A stretch of 41,407 bases of DNA from Leyella lascolaii (GCF_900079775.1 NZ_LT556050.1:498320-539726); one strand, 5' to 3'; shown: positions 30,148 through 39,863, numbered from the stretch's first letter. Made by a program: numbers and translations. Notes: generated by a model from the sequence alone, not told the origin.

Positions 30148-32256
30148 ATGAGGAAAACACTGTTAACACTGGCACTGTCACTGTGTCTGCTGGGCGCAGG
30201 CGCGCAGACAAGAGTCAGGACATATAGTCCGAAGCTGTCAGCCTCCACACTGAGGCTTACAGAGAAACGCGGCACGCAGGACGGTGTCGCGGCGGATGCT
30301 GTGGCAAACCTCTTCATAAGGCTACGCGAGAACGCCGACAAGGAACGCCTGAGCAGGGTCTACGGTGTGAGGTTCAACGTGGGCTGCGGAGATGTCTACA
30401 CGGCTGTAGTTCCTGTCAGTAGAATAGTGGCTCTGGCTGACGACAACGACGTCGAGGAGATTGACGCCGGACAGGAGGTGCGCACCATGATGGACAATGT
30501 GCGGACACTAACCAATGTGGACGCCGTGCACTCCGCCACAGGCATTGACACAGCGTATAAAGGCAACGGTGTTCTGGTCGGAATAATCGACGCGGGGTTT
30601 GACTTCAGACATCCAAACTTCAGAGACAGCAACGGAAAAAGCCGCATACGGGCTGTATGGGACCAGAATAACTTCATGCAGACCAACAGCAGCTACGGCT
30701 ACGGCAAGGAATATCTCACTGGCGAAGAACTGGCTTCTGTGTCGAGAGACATGGAACTCACCGGCGACACTCACGGAACCCATGTGGCAGGAATAGCCAC
30801 AGGCAGCTACGACGGACCCTATCTCGGAGTGGCGCCTGAGGCAGACATCGTGCTCGTGTCCACCAACAAGACCGAGCAGGGAATAATTGACGGACTGGAC
30901 TGGCTGCTGAAATATGCGGAGAAGGCGCAGAAGCCAATCTCCATCAATCTGAGCATAGGCACCGTGCTTGGCTTCAAGGACGGCACGGATGCGTTCACTG
31001 TTCTGACAGACAACCTCATGAAGGGACAGAAAGGAAAGATTCTCTCCATCGCCGCCGGCAACGAAGGACACAGGCGTTCCACCCTTAAAGGGACACTGGA
31101 CAAGGACAACCAGGTGATGAAAAGCTTCTGGATTCTGCCCTCATACAACCGTGACAACCTGTTCGTAGAGGGTGTGGCAGGTTCGGAATATACTCTCACG
31201 CTGTCGCTGAAAGACAAGAACACGGACGAGACTTATTTCACCAAGACATTCGAAAGCGGCAAACGGCAATCCTACCGCATTGACGACTTCGGCACGCAGA
31301 GCACCGACAACGGGAGCATGAGCGTATATGTGTCGGCGAATCCAGCCAACGGCAATCCATATTTCAGCGTGAACATGGTATATGGCATGCCGGAGAACGA
31401 GACATGGGAGATTGTCCTCAAGTCTGAGAACGGAAGATACATGATAAACAGCGACCACGGCGAATTCGGCTCATCCGGGCGTGAAGGATATACCGAAGGC
31501 ACAAACGCATGCACCATAGCCGCCACAGCCACCGGGTTCAACTCCGTGGCAGTAGGGGCATATGTGTCCAAAACGTCATATAACGACTTATCAGGAAACA
31601 CCCACGAGAAACCATGGACACAGGGTGACATATATCCTCTGTCGGGCAAAGGTCCGACCTTCGACGGACGCATAAAGCCCGACGTCACAGCACCGGGAGC
31701 CGCCGTCGTGTCGTCGTTCAACTCATACGCAAGCGGCTACTATGTGAAAGACGCCGACAAGGTGGCGACCGTGAAAGACCCGCTCTACAACCGTACCTAC
31801 ACATGGGGCACGGCAAGCGGCACGTCAATGGCGACACCTGTGCTGACGGGCATCATAGCCTTATGGCTGGAGGCAGACCCTTCGCTCACCTATGAGGACG
31901 TGATGAATACCATAAAGGAAACGTCCATGCATGACAGATTCACCGGCGACGTGCCCGACGGCATCTTCGGACAAGGAAAGATTGACGCTCTTGCCGGACT
32001 GAAACACATCCTGCAAATGTCATCCATAAGTCATGCCGACGCGGAAAAGCCTTCATACAGCTATGCCGACGGCATTCTGCACCTGACCACAACAGACAGG
32101 ATAGACAGAATAGAGGTTTACAGGACAGACGGCACAAAAGTCGTCTCGCAAAACGGCAATGCGAATGAGATAAGGCTGCCGCTCAAGTCTGGTGGCATAT
32201 ACATAGTGAAAGTGATGCACGGATCTGCGGTAGAGACAATGAAACTCGTTATTTAA
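30148..32256 (+). CDS. Secreted S8 (subtilisin-like) peptidase
   Basis: A 702-residue serine protease. It has a signal peptide (MRKTLLTLALSLCLLGAGAQ), a short propeptide-like region, then the S8 domain with Asp148 (VGIIDAGFDFRHP), His209 (DTHGTHVAG) and Ser560 (ASGTSMATP). A long insertion of about 200 residues stands between the AGNEG oxyanion region and the Ser, as in many Bacteroidetes members. The C-terminus (IEVYRTDGTKVVSQ, GGIYIVKVMHGSAVETMKLVI) is a T9SS-like sorting domain, so export to the cell surface is likely. The start is the ATG at 30148, which places the signal peptide at the N-terminus; an earlier in-frame ATG overlaps the hairpin. Confidence 0.93.
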   Translation: MRKTLLTLALSLCLLGAGAQTRVRTYSPKLSASTLRLTEKRGTQDGVAADAVANLFIRLRENADKERLSRVYGVRFNVGCGDVYTAVVPVSRIVALADDNDVEEIDAGQEVRTMMDNVRTLTNVDAVHSATGIDTAYKGNGVLVGIIDAGFDFRHPNFRDSNGKSRIRAVWDQNNFMQTNSSYGYGKEYLTGEELASVSRDMELTGDTHGTHVAGIATGSYDGPYLGVAPEADIVLVSTNKTEQGIIDGLDWLLKYAEKAQKPISINLSIGTVLGFKDGTDAFTVLTDNLMKGQKGKILSIAAGNEGHRRSTLKGTLDKDNQVMKSFWILPSYNRDNLFVEGVAGSEYTLTLSLKDKNTDETYFTKTFESGKRQSYRIDDFGTQSTDNGSMSVYVSANPANGNPYFSVNMVYGMPENETWEIVLKSENGRYMINSDHGEFGSSGREGYTEGTNACTIAATATGFNSVAVGAYVSKTSYNDLSGNTHEKPWTQGDIYPLSGKGPTFDGRIKPDVTAPGAAVVSSFNSYASGYYVKDADKVATVKDPLYNRTYTWGTASGTSMATPVLTGIIALWLEADPSLTYEDVMNTIKETSMHDRFTGDVPDGIFGQGKIDALAGLKHILQMSSISHADAEKPSYSYADGILHLTTTDRIDRIEVYRTDGTKVVSQNGNANEIRLPLKSGGIYIVKVMHGSAVETMKLVI

Positions 32257-32286
32257 CCGTGCGGTTTTCTCACATACCTATAAATT

Positions 32287-32369
32287 CCAGACCGGTCATC
32301 AGGACACATACCGAACTTCTTCTATAACACAAACTTCACTCAGGTGTGACGTCCGATGACCGTGTCTGG
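32287..32369. terminator. Bidirectional terminator between convergent genes
   Basis: CCAGACCGGTCATCAGGAC (32287-32305) pairs with 32351-32369 with one bulge and one shifted base. It lies between the rightward protease and the leftward sulfatase. T-rich runs are weak. Confidence 0.6.
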
Positions 32370-32383
32370 GTTTATCATTCCTG

Positions 32384-35300
32384 CTAATATACATACAGTT
32401 TGGACACATTTCCGTTCAGATTCACAAGAATAAGACCTCTTCCATCATATTTCATATGAAAATGGTCTGACGTTATCTTTCCCCTTCGCAGTTCGATGCC
32501 GTCAGGCGAATATATAGCGAAGCTGTCTCCAACATCAGTTCCGGTAAAGACAAGCCTACCGTTCTTATACACGACACTGGCCTTTCTGTATTCCGGCTTA
32601 TCCACAGCCGTAGACGGGAAAAACTCATAAGCTCCCATATCTACACACTCTCCGCTTATGCGCAGGTTTCCGCGAAGATCATACCTTTCCTCAACGAAAG
32701 AGTCATTGCCGTTGTCCACACATATGGAACCTTCCGTCAACATGTATGACGAGCCGGTTATGTCACTCCATAAAGCCTCATCATATGAACAGCCCGACAT
32801 TGAAGAACATGCCTCAAAGGCAGGTGTCACGTCACGGTTGAGCACAACATGACCACTGTCGTCACCGTCGCCGAACTTACGGCTGTCGCTTTCCACCGCC
32901 GAATTGACCGACTTCACGCTTCCGCCTCCGTCAATATCAGCATTTTGCCCGTAACTTTCATATGTGCCATGTCCCATGTTGTTCCATGCAATACAGTTAT
33001 ACAAGTTGACGGCAGATGTGCTGTTGCCTGTCCCCAACGCACCGCCGTAAGAAGCCGCCTTATTGTTTGAGAACGTGCAGTTGACAAGCTCTGCCGTCGC
33101 TCCGCCTCCTGTCTGTACAGCTCCCCCGTTACCGGATGAGGTGTTGTTTATAAAAAGGGAGTTGTCCACGTGTATCTTTCCAACGTGGCAATGCAAAGCC
33201 CCGCCGTTCTTTCCGTTCTTTGTACGGTTGTTTCTGAATATACATTTGCTCACTCTCGCACCGTTGGTGAGTATCGCGCCGCCACCGTTGCCGTTGCCGT
33301 TGGCATTATCATGATTGACACCATTCTGTATTATAAGTCCGTCAAGAACGGTATTCACCTCAGACTCAAGGGCTGAGTTCCTCAACGGCGATATCTTTCT
33401 TCCACCGTCAATCACGGTCTGGTGCTCATTCCAGTCGCGCTCTTCCAATGCCGTTTCCGTTCCGTCAAAACCTCCGTATATGCGCAGCTTGTCCACATTT
33501 AGGGTTTGGTCAAGGACATATGTCCCTTCTTTCATCCACACATCGACAGCTGTAGCATACATCCCGGCAAGCTCTCCCGCACGCTCAATGGTAGTGGCTC
33601 TATCCCATGACGCCCCGTCACAGGCATTGTCACCGTCAACAGCGACGCGTATCACAGGCGATGTCACAGAAGGCTCTCCGTTGTCATACTCATAACATCC
33701 GATGTCTATCTGCCTTCCGGACAGACGTCTCCACATGTCCAGATCGTATTCCAGACCTGACGTGAGAGCCGCGTTTCCTGCGTCAACACATAAGGATTGC
33801 TCCGAAAGAGCATAAGAGTATGCGCCCCATTCTCCGTATGTCATGTCCGCACCGGCGTATCCGGTTACCGGAGAAGGATTCTGCAAGTCCGGTGTATTGT
33901 TGTCTGACAGCATGATATGGTTGACGTCATCTCCGTCCGCGAACTTTCTGCTGTCGCTCTCTATCGCAGAATTCATCGACACGATTTTTCCTCCTCCGTC
34001 CTTGTTTGTGTTCTGTCCGTAACTGCTTGGACTGCCGTCCCCACCGGTGTTGTGCCATGCAAGGGTGTTGTATATATTGATGTTGGAAGCGTCATTGCCC
34101 GTGCCGAACGCACCTCCCGGACCGGACGACGTATTGTTGACCAACGTACAGTTTATTATCTTTGCCGTCACACCGCCGCCCACCTGCACAGCTCCGCCGT
34201 TGCCGGTAGACGAGTTGTTCACAAAAAGACTGTTTTCTATCGTCACTGTTCCCATGTGGCAGTGCAGAGCAGCACCGTTTTTCCCGTCTGCCGTACGGTT
34301 GTTTCTGAATATGCAGTTTCTCACTTTCGCCCCATTGGCAAGTATCGCTCCTCCTCCGTTGCCGCTGCCGTTATCGGCTGAACCGCTTATGCCGTTCTGC
34401 ACAATGATGCCGTCGAGCACTGTGCGCACTGTCCTGTCCAGTCCGAAGTTGCGCAACGGTGACACTGTTCCTCCACCGTCTATTACCGTAGGGTTAGCCT
34501 TCCAGTCGCGTTCTGACAACAGTCTTTCAGTTCCGTCGAACCCTCCGTATATTGCTACATCGTCTATATTGACAGAAGCCTCCACATCATATGTCCCTTG
34601 CTTCATCCATATCTGTGCCGACGGAAACTGAGAAGCTGTCTCCACGGCATGCTGCAATGTGGTGGCATTCTCCCATGCGTCTCCGGCACAGGTCGGGTCA
34701 CCGTCGGCGGAAACACGTATGATATGGTCGGCATACTGGCGGTAAGCCTCGCCAAACCATTCTATGGCTTTTTGCTTGAGTCTCCCGGCGGTCTCCGGGT
34801 TTGATGTTGCGAGATTTACAGTTTCGTTGAAGTCATTCTTCATGTCGTAGAGTTCCACGCTGCTTCCGTCTGCATTCACGAGCAGTTTCCAGTCGCCTTC
34901 TCTTACAGCGATGTGCGGGCTGACTCTGTCCTTCTTCGTTTTTCCGAACTCCCAGAACAAAGGTGACTCACGCACCGCCTGCTCCTTGCCGAGCAGCGTA
35001 GTGCTCATGTCAACTCCGTCAAGCCTATATTCCGACGGCAAATCTGCTCCGACGATTGCGCACAGCGACGGGAAGAGATCCACCGCGCACAATACCGATT
35101 GCCCGTTCACCTGTCCCGGCTCTATGACTCCCGGCCACCGGATGATGAAAGGCATCCTTATTCCACCCTCATAGAGCGTGCCCTTCTGTCCGCGGAGTGA
35201 GTTTGTGCGGTGTCCGTCAAACGCTGGTGCCGGTCCGTTGTCACTTGTGAATATAACGATGGTGTTGTCGTCGATGCCCAAATCTTTAAGTCCCTGCATC

Positions 35301-36046
35301 AGACGTCCTATCTGATTGTCAAGCTCTTTAAGCACAATGGAGAACGACTCGGCTGATTCCCTCTGGCTTGCCTCATCGTTTTCATAAACCCAAGGCGTGT
35401 GCACATCGTCCGGCCAAAGGTTGACAAAGCATGGTTTTCCCTTGTTCCGCGACAGGAAATCGAGTGTCTTGTCAACAAAGTATGCCGTGCGGTTCCATCG
35501 TTTCACCTCGTCAGTAGGAGCCCATATCCAGTTGGACGAAGTCAGCTTAGGGTCTGGGTCTGGACTTTCCCATGTGGATGAGTATTCGTCGAAGCCATAA
35601 CGGGTTATTGACGGAGCGTTTTTCACATCCCTGCCTCCTCCCATGTGCCATTTGCCGAAATGTCCGGTGGCATAACCTCCGGCTTTCAGCGCCCTTGCCA
35701 TAGAAGGGGCTGAAGGGTCAAGAAAATCGTTCTGTTCGTTTGCCGCATTTCCTGCCCTGTCCTGAAGGAATGTGGTGATGCCCCAACGTGTGGGATACAT
35801 TCCCGTGGTCAAGCCCGTGCGCGACGGCGAACTTATAGGACACGACGTATAAAACTGCGTGAACCTTATGCCTTCCGCCGCCATTCGGTCGATGTTAGGC
35901 GTCTCAACATAGTCGCCTCCATAACACGACGGATCTGAATAACCCATATCGTCTACATTCACAATTATGATATTGGGCTTTTCCTGCGAAAAACCCGGCA
36001 TGCCGCATGCAATTACCACCGGCAGCATAAGATTGCGTTTATCCAT
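32384..36046 (-). CDS. Sulfatase fused to two tandem beta-helix repeats
   Basis: A 1220-residue predicted secreted enzyme. The sulfatase domain (about 23-440) has metal ligands in NVDDMG (30-35) and TSDNG (267-271), GKWHMG (131-136) and the active-site motif SSPSR (72-76). Ser72 would be converted to formylglycine, so this is a serine-type sulfatase needing an anaerobic maturase, not seen here. Two similar parts of about 350 residues follow (from 441 and 796), each starting I-R-V-x-x-D-G-D and carrying IYGGFDGTE, TVLDG-I-QNG, CIFRNNRT, HCH-G, ENSLF-type strands: right-handed beta-helix or choice-of-anchor repeats. The end (FAIYSPDGIELRRG, LILVNLNGNVSKLYVY) is a T9SS-like tail. Target glycan unknown. 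Confidence 0.9.
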   Translation of the reverse strand: MDKRNLMLPVVIACGMPGFSQEKPNIIIVNVDDMGYSDPSCYGGDYVETPNIDRMAAEGIRFTQFYTSCPISSPSRTGLTTGMYPTRWGITTFLQDRAGNAANEQNDFLDPSAPSMARALKAGGYATGHFGKWHMGGGRDVKNAPSITRYGFDEYSSTWESPDPDPKLTSSNWIWAPTDEVKRWNRTAYFVDKTLDFLSRNKGKPCFVNLWPDDVHTPWVYENDEASQRESAESFSIVLKELDNQIGRLMQGLKDLGIDDNTIVIFTSDNGPAPAFDGHRTNSLRGQKGTLYEGGIRMPFIIRWPGVIEPGQVNGQSVLCAVDLFPSLCAIVGADLPSEYRLDGVDMSTTLLGKEQAVRESPLFWEFGKTKKDRVSPHIAVREGDWKLLVNADGSSVELYDMKNDFNETVNLATSNPETAGRLKQKAIEWFGEAYRQYADHIIRVSADGDPTCAGDAWENATTLQHAVETASQFPSAQIWMKQGTYDVEASVNIDDVAIYGGFDGTERLLSERDWKANPTVIDGGGTVSPLRNFGLDRTVRTVLDGIIVQNGISGSADNGSGNGGGAILANGAKVRNCIFRNNRTADGKNGAALHCHMGTVTIENSLFVNNSSTGNGGAVQVGGGVTAKIINCTLVNNTSSGPGGAFGTGNDASNINIYNTLAWHNTGGDGSPSSYGQNTNKDGGGKIVSMNSAIESDSRKFADGDDVNHIMLSDNNTPDLQNPSPVTGYAGADMTYGEWGAYSYALSEQSLCVDAGNAALTSGLEYDLDMWRRLSGRQIDIGCYEYDNGEPSVTSPVIRVAVDGDNACDGASWDRATTIERAGELAGMYATAVDVWMKEGTYVLDQTLNVDKLRIYGGFDGTETALEERDWNEHQTVIDGGRKISPLRNSALESEVNTVLDGLIIQNGVNHDNANGNGNGGGAILTNGARVSKCIFRNNRTKNGKNGGALHCHVGKIHVDNSLFINNTSSGNGGAVQTGGGATAELVNCTFSNNKAASYGGALGTGNSTSAVNLYNCIAWNNMGHGTYESYGQNADIDGGGSVKSVNSAVESDSRKFGDGDDSGHVVLNRDVTPAFEACSSMSGCSYDEALWSDITGSSYMLTEGSICVDNGNDSFVEERYDLRGNLRISGECVDMGAYEFFPSTAVDKPEYRKASVVYKNGRLVFTGTDVGDSFAIYSPDGIELRRGKITSDHFHMKYDGRGLILVNLNGNVSKLYVY

Positions 36047-36092
36047 AAGAATCGAAAGGTTTAAAGTGATACATCAGCTTAGTTAAGGTATG

Positions 36093-36124
36093 ACAAATAT
36101 ACGATAAATGTTTTTCCGACGCAA
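36093..36124 (-). promoter_or_regulatory. Promoter of the sulfatase gene
   Basis: On the minus strand, GTTG (36121-36124), 20 nt, TATATTTG (36093-36100), about 50 nt before the ATG at 36046. Confidence 0.65.
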
Positions 36125-36244
36125 CACGTCACTAAGACACAGACTTATTTTTCCGTTTATTTATCACTCATACACAAATAATAACAATAAAGCCGGATTC
36201 TTGTCCTAATTTTCTACGTATAGAATATGTCTGTTTATAAACAT

Positions 36245-36280
36245 CAACGGACGGACACCCGTAATGGCGTCCGTCCGTTG
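36245..36280 (-). terminator. Hairpin after the oxidoreductase gene
   Basis: Perfect 12-bp stem CAACGGACGGAC (36245-36256) with 36269-36280, 12-nt loop. It is 28 nt past the stop. No strong T-tract follows on the minus strand. Confidence 0.7.
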
Positions 36281-36308
36281 TCGTCTTTCTGCAATATTTA
36301 CGATGACA

Positions 36309-37298
36309 TCACACTTCCGCGTCATCCATAGGATAGCGCACGCCCCACTCCATGCGCAGCGAGTCAAGCAGCCCCATCACGCGAAGAGTCTCGGAGTGTG
36401 GCATGTCCTCACACTCAAGTCTGCCGTGCTCAAGCGCGTCGATGCATGCCTGTACTTCATATTCATAACCGGTTATCTGAGGCGGACAGCTTACGGTGCG
36501 CACCAGCTTGTGGTCGGCAGAATAGATGTCGGCGCGCTGTGGATTGTTTATGTTGTCGACAATGAAATAGCCCTTGTCTCCGCACACAATGCCCTGCCGG
36601 TCGCCCGCGCAGAACACGTTGCACTGAAGTGCCGCCATCTTGCCGTCGGCATACTTGAACGTTATGCTGTCCTGAAAGTCCATGCCCTCATCCGACTTTA
36701 TCACCGCTGAGGAAATCTCACTTATGTCCGTGCCGAACGCCATGAGGGCGAAGTTTATGTTATACAGACCTATGTCAAGCAGCGCCCCGCCAGCCAGTTC
36801 CGGTCTGCGTATGCGCTCCTTATGTGTAATGGGATAACTCAGATGTGCGGTCAGCGTCATCGGTGTGCCTATCGTGCCGTCGTTCACCATAGCGTTAATC
36901 GTTTTTGTGAATGGCATGTAACGGGTCCATATGGCTTCGGTGATGAATACCTTACGCTCGTGTGCCAGCCTCAGCAAAGCCTCTGCCTGTCGCAGGTTGG
37001 CTGTGAAGGCTTTCTCACACAGCACAGGCTTGCCGCGCTCTATGCACATGCGTGCATGCTCATAGTGGTGGGAATGAGGCGTGGCGATATACACCAGATC
37101 CACCTCCGGGTCGTCCAGCATTTCCTCGTACGAACCGTATGCCCGCTCCACATTATGATTTTCGGCAAACGCGCGCGCCTTCTCCAAAGACCTCGACGCC
37201 ACGGCATACGCCACTGTATTCTCCATCTGCCCTGCCGTCCACGCCATCGCGCGGGCAATGGATCCCGCTCCCAGTATTCCTATTTTATATTTCTTCAT
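36309..37298 (-). CDS. Gfo/Idh/MocA family oxidoreductase
   Basis: A 329-residue NAD(P)-dependent dehydrogenase-like protein. The Rossmann motif GAGSIA is at 10-15, with ATPHSHHYEHA at 72-82 and the family motif as CEKAFT (94-99), Lys96 being the conserved lysine; the usual EKP is EKA here. The C-terminal sheet domain includes GGALLDIGLYNINFALMAFG, with the Asp and Tyr or His region often used in catalysis. It has no signal peptide, so it acts in the cytoplasm. It is closest, from memory, to the dihydrodiol dehydrogenase-like branch; the substrate, probably a sugar derivative, cannot be told. It is monocistronic, with its own promoter. Confidence 0.93.
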   Translation of the reverse strand: MKKYKIGILGAGSIARAMAWTAGQMENTVAYAVASRSLEKARAFAENHNVERAYGSYEEMLDDPEVDLVYIATPHSHHYEHARMCIERGKPVLCEKAFTANLRQAEALLRLAHERKVFITEAIWTRYMPFTKTINAMVNDGTIGTPMTLTAHLSYPITHKERIRRPELAGGALLDIGLYNINFALMAFGTDISEISSAVIKSDEGMDFQDSITFKYADGKMAALQCNVFCAGDRQGIVCGDKGYFIVDNINNPQRADIYSADHKLVRTVSCPPQITGYEYEVQACIDALEHGRLECEDMPHSETLRVMGLLDSLRMEWGVRYPMDDAEV

Positions 37299-37326
37299 AT
37301 ATCGTTTTTTATTAAATGTCTGAGCA

Positions 37327-37358
37327 CAAAATTAATCATTACGCCGATTTCATACAAG
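37327..37358 (-). promoter_or_regulatory. Promoter of the oxidoreductase gene
   Basis: On the minus strand, CTTG (37355-37358), 20 nt, TAATTTTG (37327-37334), about 30 nt before the ATG at 37298. Confidence 0.6.
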
Positions 37359-37462
37359 TATTGATTGTCTCTGGCATTGTCGAACCGCGCAGACAATAAC
37401 GTTTTTTATCATATTTCAGAGTATATTTCTCCATCACAGCACCAAAACCGGAACGCTTAAAA

Positions 37463-37517
37463 ATTGGTAATAAGTGAAGCAAAATCGTCTGCAACACGAA
37501 ATAATTATATAAATTTG
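37463..37517 (+). promoter_or_regulatory. Likely promoter region of the GH30 gene
   Basis: TAAATTTG at 37510-37517 preceded by GAAATAATTATA, as at 28257-28268, and ATTGGTAA at 37463-37470, also found at 28226-28233. The upstream box is weak (TCTG, 18-nt spacer). It is about 145 nt before the ATG at 37662. Confidence 0.5.
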
Positions 37518-37661
37518 CTTTCAGTAAGCATAACGATTATTGTTTGTAATAATTTTCCATAAAGGTAAAAACATTCTCGCTAACCGCCAAATTTACAGAC
37601 ATTTATAATTCGTTAAACCAACATTAAAATAACACTTCAACGCTTTAAAAACATAACATCT

Positions 37662-39220
37662 ATGAAACCACTTCATTTACTATTAACTATCGGTATGATA
37701 GCGTGTACACACGCTTCGGCAGATGAAAACACCTTCTCGTACTCCATCCACCCCCTAGCCACACGTCAGAAGATTGAAGGATGGGTAGTAAGCCTCTGCT
37801 GGTAGGTATAGAGTTCAAGACATTGGAACCATTCAACGAACCGGCTTTGAACACATGGAGGGCGAATGGCGAGCAGGAGGGGTGCTACTTCAGCACCGCA
37901 TCACAGGTAAACTTCCTGAAAGTGCTTTCCCCCATTTTGAAAGAGAGCGGACTCAACACCGTCATATCAAGTGCAGACGAGTCGTGGACGTCCCAAAGCG
38001 TAACGACACTCAAATACTACATTAATAATAATGCCATGGATATGGTAGGACAATGGAATACACACACCTATCAAGCCAACGACCACACGCGCAGTCAGAC
38101 AGGCTCACTTGCCCGTGCCGCAGGCAAGCCGGTATGGATGAGCGAAGTAGGTGACGGAAGTTCCGGATTGGCAGGCAACCTTAAACTATGCCAGAAGTTC
38201 TTCGACGACATGCACTATATTCTGCCCTCGGCATGGCTCGACTGGCAGTATATAGAGGAAGACAACGACCAGTGGTGCACGGTGCAGGCAAGCTTCAGCA
38301 ACGAGAACAGCGCAAAACGCGTGTCCAATTACTACGTGCGCCAACATGTAACGAAGTTCATACGTCAGGGCTACACAATGGTTACTGCGCTTTCCAACAA
38401 GGCATTGGCTGCTGTAAATCCGGAAAAAGACACCCTTATCATTGTGACACTCAACAATACCGACGACAGGGTACGCCATCAGATAAAGCTCCCCGATGTT
38501 CATGTGAACGGAGAAATCAAGGCATACCGCACAATGGAAAACTCATACATGCATGAAATAAGCAACAACTCTTCTCCCAACGAGGATGGGCTGGTAAAAG
38601 TCAGTCTGCCTGCACAGAGCATAATAACACTTATAATTCCCTACACTATGGAGACTCAGAGCCAGGACGCTGAGGACAATGGCACTTATCTGATAGTTCC
38701 ACAAAGCAACTGCAACATGGCTCTCTCGGCACACGACGGCAATGTGACCATAGAGCCTGCCGACATGGAAGACCCGTTCCAGCAATGGACATTAAAGAAG
38801 CACGGCGACGAATACACATTGACAAACGCAGAGGGTCAGACCATAACGGACAGCGGCAGCTATGCCTTACAGACCGTCGGCAATGCTGTCGAAGGACAGA
38901 CGTTTGCCATAGAACCGGTAGAGGATTTCTTCTACAAGATAATCAATGCTTCTGGCAATGCCTTCGATCTCGAAAGGTCCGGACTCACAGCCGGTACAGT
39001 GGTAGGTCTTGAGGAGTATGGCAACAGTGTGGGTGCAGACACGCGCAACTGGCAGTTAGTGCGTCTCAAAGACAAAATCGAAACCGGCATAAATACTGTA
39101 AACGCCTCCTCTGCAAAAGGTTCAGGACAATACTATGACATCCATGGCAGAAAACTCAACGGTCCCACACGCGGAATAAACATTTACATCTCTGATGGCA
39201 AGGCTGTGAAACGTATATAA
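37662..39220 (+). pseudogene. GH30-like glycosidase broken by internal deletion
   Basis: The reading frame from 37662 gives a signal peptide (MKPLHLLLTIGMIACTHASA) and the start of a GH30 domain (QKIEGWVVSLCW), then TAG at 37803. Another frame continues at once with GIEFKTLEPFNEP and runs to 39220. In intact relatives these two parts are separated by roughly 150-200 residues of barrel, so an internal deletion with frameshift is inferred. The acid/base Glu (FNEP) and likely nucleophile Glu (VWMSEVGDG) remain. The rest is a beta-sandwich, a ricin-type lectin-like domain (about 38680-39060) and a T9SS-like tail (YYDIHGRKLNGP). A 479-codon frame begins at 37781 but has no signal peptide and half a barrel. 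Confidence 0.85.
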
Positions 39221-39235
39221 AATAATAACAAAACC

Positions 39236-39268
39236 AATGAGCTCCTGCTTTGTTTGCAGGGGCTCATT
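39236..39268 (+). terminator. Terminator-like hairpin after the GH30 pseudogene
   Basis: AATGAGCTCCTGC (39236-39248) with GCAGGGGCTCATT (39256-39268), one T-G pair, 7-nt loop. It lies 15 nt past the stop, with a run of T further on. Confidence 0.65.
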
Positions 39269-39292
39269 ATATATGACAACACTGTTTTTTAT

Positions 39293-39324
39293 TTTGATAT
39301 TGCACTCACCTTTCACTATCTTTT
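39293..39324 (+). promoter_or_regulatory. First of two repeated promoter-like segments
   Basis: TTTG (39293-39296), 20 nt, TATCTTTT (39317-39324). The spacer contains GCACTCACCTTTCAC, close to that of copies A and B. Confidence 0.5.
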
Positions 39325-39412
39325 CATAAGACAGGAGGCGGCTCGGCAATGGAAAAATAAAAAAAACGACGCTTTTTTATTTTGCCATTACTCTCACCTT
39401 TCGCTATATTTG
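39317..39412 (+). repeat. Dispersed twin-promoter repeat, copy C
   Basis: Boxes TATCTTTT (39317-39324) and TATATTTG (39405-39412) are 88 bp apart, as in copies A and B. CATAAGA follows the first box and CGGCTCGGCAAT comes next, as in copy A. It is more diverged in the middle. Confidence 0.7.
39381..39412 (+). promoter_or_regulatory. Second of two repeated promoter-like segments
   Basis: TTTG (39381-39384), 20 nt, TATATTTG (39405-39412): a full consensus. TGATAGT/ACTATCA forms a small hairpin just after the expected start. The next plus-strand gene begins at 39864. Confidence 0.6.
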
Positions 39413-39681
39413 TGATAGTATGAAGTATTTTATTTGACTATCAACGAATTACATTCAACTCGCATGAGAACGGGCAACGGATAAGAAAATGCCGGACTGT
39501 TCAGAATCACTATATTCCTCATGCTTTCAAATAACTCTTTGTTTCGATGCAAAGATAGCATTTTTTCTGAGAATACCGGAGTTTTCCGGGTACAAATTCA
39601 TGATGAACCAATGAAATAACCTGTATCGGACATGACAGTCATACCGAAGCCGAGTTCCCCTAACTCACAGGCAAAGGTACC
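39413..39681. other. Non-coding boundary stretch
   Basis: No gene supported. A lone TATCTTTG box on the minus strand (about 39550) lacks a partner. The sequence changes here from the Prevotella-like chromosome to DNA of conjugative-element type, but no att site or integrase is visible. Confidence 0.4.
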
Positions 39682-39794
39682 CCGTGTCCTGCTCGTACAA
39701 GCAAGGTCAAGCCCTCCGGGTGTCGTGGAAAAATCATCCTCGCCCGGAGGGCTTGCGGTATTTTTCCCGCCAACCTTGCATGTACGGGACACGG
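39682..39794. repeat. Large nested hairpin upstream of the DUF4121 gene
   Basis: Successive arms pair from outside in: CCGTGTCC (39682-39689) with 39787-39794; CGTACA (39694-39699) with 39781-39786; GCAAGGT (39701-39707) with 39773-39779; CAAGCCCTCCGGG (39708-39720) with 39743-39755. A competing pair GGAAAAAT (39727-39734) with ATTTTTCC (39760-39767) would break the inner stem, so two exclusive folds are possible. A second hairpin (TCCGGC/GCCGGA, 39822-39841) lies just before the gene. Confidence 0.75.
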
Positions 39795-39863
39795 CCTTTC
39801 ATAGCCTGTAGTTACGGGAACTCCGGCCCCGAAAAGCCGGACTAACAAAAAAATATAATTGTC

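Noticed and set aside
37781..39220. 479-codon frame as an intact glycosidase
   Set aside because: It lacks a signal peptide and the first half of the barrel; the true start is upstream in another frame.
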